From Chamaea fasciata (taxonomy: Eukaryota > Chordata > Aves > Passeriformes > Sylviidae): a DNA stretch of 64,000 bases. Numbering within the stretch: position 1 is the first letter of the stretch; each line of letters begins with the position of its first letter. The stretch spans positions 62,001 through 126,000 of the forward strand of contig JARCOQ010000064.1 in the NCBI GenBank assembly GCA_029207755.1, given 5' to 3'. The position numbers and the translations under genes are program-made. Positions 12,135 through 22,700 of this stretch are shown one piece after another. The notes beneath the pieces were generated by a model. That model saw only the letters and a list, made by a program, of their open reading frames with translations, was not told where the DNA came from and ran no database searches.

Positions 12135-12265
12135 CAAAGCTCTGAATTCCCAGGATCAAGGAACCCCAGACTGGTTTGGGTGGGAAGTGACCTTCAAACC
12201 ATTCCCCACACCTTCCACTGGACCAGGCTGCTCCAAGCCCTGTCCAACCTGACCTGGAGCATCAA
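12135..12265 (-). mobile_element. CR1 LINE fragment
   Basis: Plus-strand sequence reads as reverse-complement CR1 3' end (GACTGGTTTGGGTGGGAAGT, then CAGGCTGCTCCAAGCC) and is followed by an A-rich tract. Confidence 0.7.
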
Positions 12266-13539
12266 AAAAAAAAAAAGAAAAAAAAAAAAAATTCCTCCTG
12301 GAAGTCCTGGCTCAGCTGAGAAGCTGCACATCATTATTGGTGCTCCTGCACTCTCCCAGGGGGTGTTTTTCACTCCATTCCCTGAGCTGGCTGCTGGAGA
12401 AGGAGCCTGGCACCAGCTGCCCTTGGGAAAAGCTGTGAATTTTGGGGAGGATGCAGAACAGCATTTAACAGTGTGGGACAGCCATAAAGCCACCCTGCTG
12501 GTGTGACTCAGCAGAGGCAGGAGCTGTTTGCTTTGGCACAGGAGCTTCCTCAGGCCAGGATCTTTGCTCTCACTGAGATTTGTGGGGCAGAAAAGCTCTG
12601 TCAGCCTCTTCCCAGCACTCTGAAGACATCAGACTTGTCTTGGGATGGTGCATAAAGGCCCAATAACATTCGAGTGACAGAGAGAGGTTTGTAATAACCC
12701 ATTCCTCAGCACACGGAGTGATTCAGAACTGTTTGCATGCCTGTGTGGGACAGATCCTTCATCCTCTGAGGGGAAAACGTGAGATTTTTCCTCCAGAAAC
12801 TGGATAATGGGGTACTGATGGTGGAGTCAATTTGATCACGTGAAATACAGCTCCTGCTTGGCTGCAGTTTTGAAGCACCTTCCCAAAGACAGCAATAACT
12901 CTGAGGAGCTGAACCCTGAGACTCATCCTTGTCTCCTGGGAGTTTTTACTGCCCTCAGTGCTCCCTGCACCTGCACTGCAAGGAGGGCAGGATTTTATGG
13001 CCCCTCGAAAGTCCTGTACACAGCTTTTCCTGCATTTACTGCTGCTAAACACAGCCTTTGTGGGATCATATGGCACTTTAAGTGCTCTGATTTACAGAGA
13101 GGCAGCAACTCCATCTGTAACAAACATCCTAAAGCTGAGTTTAAGAGCGATCCACTGTATTTATTTGGCACATAAACACTCCCCTGCAATGCATGTGCCT
13201 GAACTCACGGGAACATCACGGGCACAGCAAGGTCACAGCCCAGGTGAAGGTTACAGGGGAGAAAGGCAAATCTTGGGAATTAGCAAATGGAAAACCGTCC
13301 TTTTCTCCTGGTAAATATTCCGGATACGTAGCTGAGATTTCTTCCTCTCTGATAAAGAGCCTGGTGTTACACAGAACAAGAAAAAGACAACCCCAGGCTC
13401 GGTTTAGCTTTAGCTTTCCAAAGTTATGCGTTTTATCTGTGGACAGAAATTGTTTCCCTGGAATTGGGAAACTCCAGGTGGCTCTGCGAGGTCAATTATC
13501 CTTGAGCTCCCTCAAGTGGCACTGAAACCTTGGGGTTTG

Positions 13540-13795
13540 TCACAGAAATCTTCGAGTTTCTTACAAAAAATCCTCGAGTTTGTCATAGAAATTCTCGAGT
13601 TTGTCATAGAGATCCTGGAGTTTGTCATAAAAATCCTCGAGTTTGTCATAGAAATCTTGGAGTTTGCAATAGAAATCCCCGAGTTTGTCACTGCAATCCT
13701 CAACTTTGTCACAGAAACCCTCGAGTTTTGTACAAAACCCCTCGAGTTTGTCACTGAAATCCTTGAGCTGGTCCCTGAAACTTCCCAATTTGTTG
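13540..13795. repeat. 24-bp minisatellite, about 10 units
   Basis: Units of about 24 bp resemble AATCCTCGAGTTTGTCATAG plus four bases. They are best conserved at 13,560-13,700 and decay at both ends. Because 24 is a multiple of three, several frames stay open and encode 8-residue repeats such as LEFVIEI. Overlapping open frames on both strands and no flanking splice signals argue against a gene. Confidence 0.92.
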
Positions 13796-13799
13796 CACA

Positions 13800-16700
13800 A
13801 TTCCTTTCCTAATGAAGCCCTGTCATTTGAGCCCGTGTTTTTCACAGCAGCTGTAGCAAACGGAGATGCTCAGGTTTCCAGGAATCGAAACCACTTCAGA
13901 GCAGTTGAAGGCGATCCATTTAATAACACAGTTCTCTTCTGACAGATCTCTGAAAAGACACGGATCAAGGGAAATGAAGCGTTTTATGTCCAAGAGGAGT
14001 TTGCAGCTGATTCCCAACATGATACCTGCGTGTTGTGAGAAGTTGTTTTGACCTTTTTTTTTTTTTCTTCTGTGGTTCCTTCTCAAATTCATGCCTGAGT
14101 CGCTGGAAAGTGAACGTGTTGTTCAACATCTCAGGTAAAACTCAGCCCTTTGCTTTCTACACCTTGAAGAGGTAAATAAATCCTCTGGCTTCAGTCCAGA
14201 AGTTTTTTAACGTGGTTTTGCCTCGTTAAAAGCACATTTTATTTAAGAAGAACATCTTTTAATCAGAAAGCAATTGATGGGCACACAGGATTCAGGTCGT
14301 TTTTGGTGTAAGGCGATGAAATTTGATAGCAGACTGGAGCTTTTCACAGTAAAAAAAAATAGCTTTTTCAAGGGTTTGAATAATATGGCAAGAACCTTTT
14401 GGAGCAAAGAGCTCAAGAACAAAATGACTTTGGAGAAGAGAAAACTTCCAGTGTTTGAAGGAGCTACAGGGAAACCGGAGTGGGAGTGTTCATCAGGGAC
14501 TGCCAGGACAGGAGGGAATTCATTTCCACTGTGTGAAAAACGAGCTCCACTCTCTTTTCAAATGTTTATGAGTTTAAGAAAAATTAAAGACAGACAATTA
14601 GGAGACATAAGAGCAAACGTTTCAGCTGGGGTGCCTCACCAGAAAGCAACGCCCTTCTCTTTTCAATGGCTGTGTTTTTAAGGATTGCTGTTTGACATAT
14701 TCAATAGATATTAAAACCTTTTGTTTGCTTGTTTTAAGTTTTGCTAATTATCTTATTTGATCGATTTGTTTGTGGGCCTTTTTATTGTGTTTGGTAACAT
14801 GGGTTTTGGCTGGTTTTATTTTGATAGAGAAACTAGAAATCCAGCAGCTTTTATGTAGGGTGATGACCTCTCCCTCATAATTGTTGGCTTGGTCACTCTC
14901 AGATGTCACAAAGAAAAAAATGAATTTTTCTGCTATTCACACTCTGTCCCAATCAGAAAATACACTCATCACCTTTCTAAACATTGACATTTATCTTTAC
15001 ATTGACACTTCTGAGAGGAATGACAGGTTTGTCTTTACAAACAAACTCTGGGTCTGCTGGTGGATAAAACCAGCACTGAGAGAGAAAAGAAACAATGGGA
15101 AGGATCCCACTGATTGATGAATGGAAAAGAAGACGTTTGCCTTCACAAACAAACGGTGGGTTTGCTGATAAATGAAAATGGATGTTGAAAGATGAAAGAA
15201 ACAATGGGGAAACCCCATAAATTCCATAAAAATTCAAAGTTTAAAGGGGGTTGTACGTTAAGGAGGAATTTTGGGTATTGGGCACTCTGGGAAGTATGTA
15301 ACTCTCAAGTACCTCAGGCAACGGGGGAAAAGAGGGAAACTTCTGCTTCTGCCCCAGCCCAGGGACATTTGTTATTTCTATCACCTGCTAGTTTGACACC
15401 ATGAACCATTCTGGTTTTACCTAAGATGTGAATCATGAGCATTGTGGTGCTTTTTTGTCCACAATGTGCTGTTAAGAGCAAGAACACGCTGTTCTTACAG
15501 CTGGGATGGTGGCTGTTCTACACCATTGATTCCACACTGCATGACTAAAGAAAATCTCTCCTTTTCCTTACTAAGTTGAAGCTACAGCTTAGTGCAAATA
15601 GGTGTTAAAAGAGAATGAATGCAATAATCCCCCTTTTCTTTTTTGGTCTGTAGTGGATACCCCCTTGAAGAATCCAGAACAACTCCAAAATGTTGTGCAT
15701 ACAATGAAGAAAAGGGAACACTAAATTCCCTTTGGACGATGAGGCTAGAAAACCTGTTTGAATCACTGTCACTGTTTCTCACCACACCTAATGTAACTAA
15801 CAAGAAATTCAGCTGACTTTCTCTGTGAAAAACACGGTTCATTTTTTGTTAAAATTTTAAAAGTTTAATAATAAACAATAAGACAAGAAGAGACATAAGA
15901 AAAGCAAAATGACAGACATCTGGGTGCCTGGTGTTTCCACTCAAGGCACGGCTTGCCAGCAAAGGACCTTTAAATACCATAGGTATGGCATATTCATACA
16001 TTTCATCCGCGATTTAAACATTCCTTTTGACTTTAGGTGTTTCTGCTTAATTGCAACTTTTCTCCCCCACCATTCTTTCCTGCACATAAAGTTTTTGTGG
16101 CTTCACAAAGTCGCAAATCTCTTGATAACGAAGGCAATAAATTCTTCTTGTTGGAGTCCTTGGTGTCCTTGCTGTTATGTCTATCCACATGAGATGCTGT
16201 GAGGAATTTCTTAATTGCTTCTCCCATTTGTTTTGTTTGTTTGTTTGTTTTTTGGTTTTGGTTCTTTTATTTTTATTTTTTGAGCTAGTTACAAAAAGCA
16301 TCTGCTATAGCCTAAAAACTGTATTTATCCCACTACTACAAGAGGGTATATTACTGTAGCATAACTTTCTACCATAACGCATATAAGATTCATTTTCATA
16401 TTTGTAAAAAGCCAAACACTTAATATGTATTTATAACAACACTGAGGCAGTTTTGCAATGAAGCAGCAGCGTGTCATGGTGCTAAATAGGAATTTGGCAT
16501 TACCTCTAATGTTCACTGCTACAAAGTATAGCAGGACACAGCAAGGCAGACTGGGTTAGCACAGTCATTCCTCCCCTACCCTTCCCTTCCTCCTGCCCAT
16601 CCCATTGTCTCCTCTGCAGAAGATGCAGGCTATGAAAACAAGGCAAGATTGCCAGCTATTTTTCTTCTGCCACAGGACTTGTTAGACACCGTGTTTTTTC

Positions 16701-17770
16701 AAAGGACTGCATGTGCCTCCCCCCAGCTTGCTTCTTTCTCATTCTATAAAAGAAGAGAGCTGAAGGAGTTTCAGGCATGTGAGTGCCTGACCTCTCTTTC
16801 CCTCTAAAGGCTCTGCCTCCCAAAGCCCTGGTTACCTGCTGTGCTTTGGCACGAGAGCCATTCCAGCCCGAAACACAAGGGCAGTGGACTTCAACTGCAA
16901 AGCCTCTCTCTGCAACGGGATTGCTTTGAGCCTGCAGCCTCCATGGGCAAGGGCTTTGTGGGGCAGGGGCCATCACAGCCTGTGCCCTGCACACAGAGCC
17001 AGGAAAAGCAGCAGATCCTGCTGGCTTCTGCTGCTGCTGATCCGAGCAGCAACTCCCCTGGGAGTTCCTCCAGGGAACTTCACACCAAGGGCTTCCATCA
17101 CTGTTGTGGCTGTGGGAACTTGTTGCTTGCCAGTTCTTCACCATCCTTGTGGATTTCTGAGCATGTCAGCACAGGTGTCCATGGCCCTTCCTTCATCCCC
17201 AGCCTGCAGCACTCACAGCCCCTGCGGCCTCCCCCTTGCTGCAGCTCATTTGCAAAGTGCTGCCAAAGGCAGCGGAGCTGGCTCAGGATCCCTGTTGGCT
17301 CCTGGGCTCCAGGATGACCTTCAGAGGGACACGTGGAGCGCTTCCTGAAGAGCTGCCCGTGGCATGGTGGGTGGATTTGCCCTCCCTGGGTGGCTCTGGT
17401 TGGAGCTGGATGCTCCGTGGAGTCCCGGAGTTTTCTCAGCTGCCTTTGCAGCGAGTTCTCAGCCAAGGTGTGGCTCTGCTGCCATCCCAAATCTGCACCT
17501 GCCCTGCCCAGCCTGAGTGCAAGTGGGGCATGTGCTGGGCATGGATGGAGATTTCCATGGCCAAAATCCTCCAGGATTTACAACTGCTCATTGCTCTGGA
17601 CAGCACAAATCACAAAACACCCATCGCAGTTGACAATTGTAATTTCTTGCAGATTCCTACAGCTGCGCTGCTGATCAACAAATACACCAGAATTGATTTC
17701 ACATGGAAAATGTCATTTATTACAAATCGCTACACCCGTGCTGACAATACAGAACTATGCTGATGTCAAT
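13800..17770. other. Gene-free stretch
   Basis: Apart from the ~105-bp tandem duplication at 15.0-15.2 kb and T/GTTT-rich simple sequence near 16,220-16,280, I see nothing I can name. The richer-GC part at 16.7-17.6 kb has overlapping open frames on both strands but no recognisable protein. Confidence 0.5.
15023..15222. repeat. Tandem duplication of ~105 bp
   Basis: Two adjacent diverged copies each contain a TTTGCCTTCACAAACAAAC-like block, GGGT(C/T)TGCTG, and an AAAGAAACAATGGGAA-like block. A retroelement origin is possible but unproven. Confidence 0.75.
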
Positions 17771-18450
17771 TTAAGTTTAAAAAAAGGGATTTATTAGATT
17801 TTTACAACAATGCTATGTAAAAATATAGAAATATCCACTTCAGTTAAGAAAACCTTAATTTATTGCCAACATCTACAACAACTCACTAGACACAAAGATC
17901 AATTAGGTGTTTAGCAACTTAATTTATTACATATTACTGCAAGCCTAAAGCCCATCTAGGAATACAAAAATATCAGTATTTCTATCTAAACAGTCATCTA
18001 CAAAGATCTCAATCGATACAATGACACAACTATACATCTCCATACATGTTTAAACAGAAAGATACACCCAGATACACCCACCTCAAAATACAGAAGTCAA
18101 TACACATATGTAAATAGAAAACTAGATATATTTACTTCTAGGAATACCAATATACCTATTTAAAGAGCCATATAACTCCAACTGCATAAATAGAAATACC
18201 TACACAACTGTATTCATAGGAAATAGAATTAAAACACACATAGAACAGCGTACTTACATATACATATACTTGCATCCATATATACATATGTTATTACAAA
18301 GATGTATGCATATGTACAGACACATATATATGTAGCATACAATTATAAATATACCAAGATACATACAGAAATATTCCTATACAAATAGTAACTTGCATAT
18401 ATAAATATCCATGTAATTATTCCTCTCTATGCTACAGTCCATATATCTTT
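17770..18450. repeat. AT-rich low-complexity block
   Basis: About 680 bp rich in degenerate TACATATA and AAATA motifs, without an exact unit. It separates two GC-richer segments and lies 1.3 kb upstream of the PAK3-like start codon. Confidence 0.7.
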
Positions 18451-18579
18451 AAACAGAAATCTAAGCAGAGGGATTCCAGTCACCCCATCTTCAAAGCCTT
18501 TCACTCTGTTCTTGCTTCCTCCCCTGCAGAGCAGCACCCCTGGACAAGGACAGCAGATGGCACATGTGCGAAAGCAAAG

Positions 18580-19420
18580 GGAACACTGAGTAAGAATCCA
18601 GATGTTTCCCTTGGCAGCACCTGCCCTTCAGTCAGGGAAGGGAAAATCTCAGCGCCTCCCCAGGAGGGTGAGAAAGAAAAAGTTTGGCCAAAGCCCACGG
18701 CCAAAGCCCAGGCCACCCTCACCCCCAGCTGCCTCACCGGCCCTGCGGCCTCAGCCGGGCTCTGGGCTGGCAGCAGCAGCTCCCTGGTCCCTGCTGGAGC
18801 TGGTGGCCTTCAGCTTCTCCCTGCTGCCTCCTGTCACTCTCTGCCTGTCCTCAAGGTCTGCAGGGCAGCCGTGGCAAAAGTGGAGCCTCTGGAATTGGTT
18901 CCAAGGCCTGGCAGAGCTGCAGGCCCGCAGCCCTCTGTGCTCCCTGCTGGCCCCCTCCATCCCCTCAGCCCCACCGTCCCCTCGGCAAACCCCCGGTCCC
19001 CTTGGGTTTCTTCAGCCCCTGCCAGTCCTCTCACCCCACTCAATCCCTTCTGACCCATCCCGGCCCCTTAGACCCCCCTCAGCCTGCGCCCCTTCCCTGT
19101 CAGCTCAGTGCCACCATGGCCCTCTGCTCCCCCACAGCCCTCAGTCCCCCAGCAGCTCAAGGTCACCGTCCCTGCAGCGTCAGCGCCTCCTCGGCCCCCT
19201 CAGCCCCCTGTGTCTCCCCGTCCTTCAGCAGCTCCTCAGGGGACAGTGCCTGGGGCCACCGGCAGCTCCCAGCGCTCCAGGGACACCCGGGGCTGGAACT
19301 GCTGCTCCGCCCGGCCCGGCCGCCAGCTCGGACCCAGCACAGCAACAGGGGACACAGGGGGCACAGGGGGAGAAACAAGAGCTGAAACAGGCAGCTGAGC
19401 GGGGAAAGAGGTAAAAATGC
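18580..19420. other. C-rich, proline-codon-rich block upstream of the PAK3-like gene
   Basis: The plus strand is rich in CCCCTCAGCCCC-like words. It gives overlapping proline-rich open frames in several phases, more like low-complexity sequence than a protein. It may be part of the kinase gene's upstream or promoter region. Confidence 0.5.
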
Positions 19421-19491
19421 AGCCTAGGCCTACACAAACATCAGTCTATCCGTCTCTATCAATTCACAGACCGTCACAGGGCTTTGCTTTG

Positions 19492-19723
19492 TGATGTCAG
19501 GGCACGGTTGCCACGTGGTCGTGGTGACATCGCAAGGTTGCCTTGGTGCACGGAAGGCCTCAGGGGTGTCAGAGCAGCTCTTGAGCTTGCTCAGTGCAGG
19601 AGCGTCCTGCAGCTTGAGGCGACTGTCAGTGGGCACGTGCACACTGACAGGAGACTTGCTTTTTGATAGTGTTAGAGAACAGTTGGCAAACTTGCACAGC
19701 AGTTGCCACAATGATTGGGCAAC
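19492..19723 (+). promoter_or_regulatory. Candidate PAK3-like promoter motifs (CRE-like, E-box, RFX half-sites)
   Basis: Within about 220 bp before the start codon are TGATGTCA at 19,492 (one base from a CRE), CACGTG at 19,512, GTTGCC at 19,507 and 19,537, and an inverted GTTGCC/GGCAAC pair at 19,702 and 19,718 flanking the ATG. CRE plus RFX X-box combinations are known in testis and ciliary promoters; activity here is inference. Confidence 0.35.
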
Positions 19724-22700
19724 TGGCTGCTGTAGTTTGCTCTGTTTATGGAGTTGGATATTCCACCTATTTCCTGACTCACCTGGCACGTAAGTAGAGG
19801 TTTTCCCTGGGTGTCACCTAACTTGCCTTTTGTATGTCTTCCTGCTCTTTCTTGGGCATTGAGTTGATTTGGAAACAGAAAGACCTTTTGGATGCCACTT
19901 GGGTAAAGGTGCTGTCAACACGTTCAGCTCAAAACGGGCTGTCTGTAGCCACGGCCGTGCGGCCAGCATTTGCAAGGGAACCTGCAGGGGTTGCGTTCCC
20001 TCCATGGGAGAGTCTGTGGCAGCAGAGTCTGTCATTTCCTCCATTTGCTGGGTCAAGCAGGACAACTCTGAAAATGTAGACTGGGAGGCCTTCTTGGAAG
20101 ATCTTCTAAAAATGCTCTGGTTGTCTCCAGTTTTCTCAAAGCATCTGCTTCATTTTCCCTTGCCCACTGCAGGTCACCTGAGCCGGGTATTCAGAGGTTC
20201 TGATGCTGAGGTGAGTAAGAAAGGCACATTTGATGTTCCTGGCATTTAAGAATTGTGCAGCAAGCTGTGAGCTTGGCCTGTGGCAGTAGAGTGTAGAGGG
20301 CCAGCTGAGTAGGCTGCAAGAAAATCCATTTCCATGTCTACAGCAGGAAGAGCAAAGGCATCACTGGCTATTTCCTAATTTTCCATTCCAGAGCTTTAAA
20401 AGAACTAAAAGCCCAGTTTTGCAGAGAAAATGTGCTTCCTGATAGTAGCCAGGGGGGAATGTCTAATTCAGAGCAATTTGCCAAGTCCAGTTGAATCAGC
20501 CCATTAGAATTTAGTCTGAGGGACTTAGAATATCCTTGCTCTCCAAGTTGATGATTTGTGCTTAGTAGAGCTGGTTCTAGAGCTGAAGAGAAGGAAGGTT
20601 CTAAATGAGCCTGTGTCTCACGCTCCTGTCTGTCCACAGATCACTGAAGGAAGAACAGACTCCCCTCCGGCTTCCTCTGCTCCTGGACAAGAAGCCAACG
20701 AGGAGCCAAATGACCACAAGGCTCCAGCTGTGGTCACACCACAGCCGCAACTTTCCCAGCCAGTAAGTGCCACTTCTGGAGGGTGCTGTCTTTAGTGCGA
20801 GGCAGAGCTGCAAGTTTCTGAGCAGCCAGCTCTTGCTGTTGGTGGCTGAGGATGCCGAGTGCTGCAGTCCTGCCAGACCTAGCCATTCCCCTCAGCCAGT
20901 GACAGCTGGAAAATGGGCTTTGAGCTGCCATGTTTAGGCCCCAGCTTGCTGGGATTCTGATAGAGGCCAGCCTGGAGCAGGAAGGTTCCCTGTCTGCAGA
21001 GGAGGGAGCATGTCAAAGGCACTGTGCTCAGCCTTGGTGGATACGTAGGGGACGCTGTGGTCTGGGGACACCTGTCCCCCTCCACAGACTCGCCAAGTAC
21101 CCACAGGCACAAAAAGTATTGATGTGACAACACAAGCTTTTTGGGGCGGTTTGTCCCCACGAGCTTCTTGGCTGTGCTTACCTGGGAGCATTTCAGAGAC
21201 ACACTGGGGACGTGGAGTTTCTGCTTCAAGTCAGGGATTTTGGTGCCTTGGTTGCCAGGTTGTTCTTTTGGTAAAATGGAAGCAGAGGTGGGCAGGGAAG
21301 CAGAAAGAAGTGGCTGAATTAATGTGAATTGTGGGCAGAAAGGTGAAAAAGCTGAGCCTGACAGCAGCTCCCAGTCACTGGCTGACAGCACCTTCCTAAG
21401 GGCTTGCATTTAAAATGGGATCTGGGGCTAATCTCTGCCAGCCACTTTTCTGACACAAACTCTTTTGTTGTCTCAGATCTCCACAGGCTCTTCTATTGAA
21501 GCTGCAGCAGCAGGAGCAGCAGTGTCACCTGAAGGGGCCTGGCCTGCCCCAGCTGAGCAGTGGAGCCTGGGCAGTTCCTTCATCTCCAGCACTGACAAAG
21601 CTGCTGCTCAGCAACAGGAGATGGAGTATGATGAGGATGACTTCCTGGGGTTCATGAGTACGTCTTGTGTCTTTCTTCTCTGAGGGACAGTGTATTGTGA
21701 GCATGTGTCAGCATAGCTGGACCCAATGATCCTCCTCATCTCAGTGCCCTTTGTGATTGTACAGCACAAGTCATTGAAGCTGCTTCTTGCCCAGAGCAGC
21801 TGCCGGTGCTGTGCCCTCAGATAAGACCTGGTGGGGCTGAGAAGAGAGCCCAGCTGACTCTCTGCCTCCCATCACCTGTTGGCACAAAAGGGCACTGACG
21901 TGCACCTGGGTGTGTCTGCTCTCCAAGCCAATCCTGCTGTGTCCTCAGTGGGGGCAGCAGCTTGGAAGGGGCTGGGTGTGGCCGTGCCTTCTTGCCATTG
22001 CTTGTCAGTACTGGTGCCTGGGCTTTGGCAGCTTTGTGGCGGTGGCTGCCCTGGCCCTGAGGGCTGGTGTGAGCGCCGAGGCTGGAGCCTTCCTTAGCTG
22101 GGAGAGTGCCGCTGCCGGCCGGCCGCTGCAGCGCGGAGCTGCCCCGAGGCAGCAGCCCCTGCTCTGGGCCGGCTCCTGCACGGCCTGGGCTGGGCTCACA
22201 GAGGGTCAGCATCTCCTCTGGGCAGCTGTCCGTGTCCCGCCGGCACCTGAGGAGCACAGCTGTCCTTGCTGCCCTTGCCCGCTGCAGGAAGGTGGGCACG
22301 TGTGCGGGGCTGAGAGGGCGAGTGCAATGGCAGGAACTGATCCCTGCTGTCAGGGGGAGGAGAAGCAGTGTGGTTCTTCACGTGGGCCACGGGCAAGGGC
22401 GTCTTCCAGCTCAGCCTGCTCATCAAGGGTGAGGGTCCTGCTGCTGAAGGCCCCTTGGGGTTGTTTAGAGCATGAGCTGCTTGGGTTTACAAAGGGAAAG
22501 GCATTCCTTTGGGAAACTGCTGCAAGGTGGGGAAGATGCCCTCCTCTCCTGGGAATGCATCTCCCTGTGCTTTGTTTTCTGCCAAGGCATCTCTTCAAAG
22601 GACTGTAGAAAATCATTCTCTGTGCTGACCTGCTTGTACTGCAGAGCTGCCTGTCTTGTTGCAATTGTTGTTGTTGTTGTTGTTGTTACCCAGCTGGCCA

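Larger units (their letters stand above)
8683..13530. other. Gene-free stretch with CR1 fragments and A-rich tracts
   Basis: I see no exon series here. It has a CR1 3' fragment near 9,670-9,805, A-rich simple sequence at 9,530-9,600, a CR1 fragment near 12,135-12,265 and an A tract at 12,265-12,292. Open frames are short and lack codon structure or splice context. Confidence 0.6.

Noticed and set aside
7553..13795. Repeat arrays as possible CRISPR
   Set aside because: Contiguous degenerate tandem units without unique spacers, in a vertebrate genome.
16656..17763. Overlapping open frames on both strands at 16.7-17.8 kb
   Set aside because: Moderate GC content without a consistent coding frame, splice series or recognisable protein.
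18602..19414. 270-codon proline-rich open frame
   Set aside because: Low-complexity C-rich sequence with overlapping open frames in other phases and no family match.
22080..22300. GC-rich island in PAK3-like intron 4 as an extra exon
   Set aside because: No splice sites in phase with the flanking exons 21,657 and 22,812, which already join correctly.
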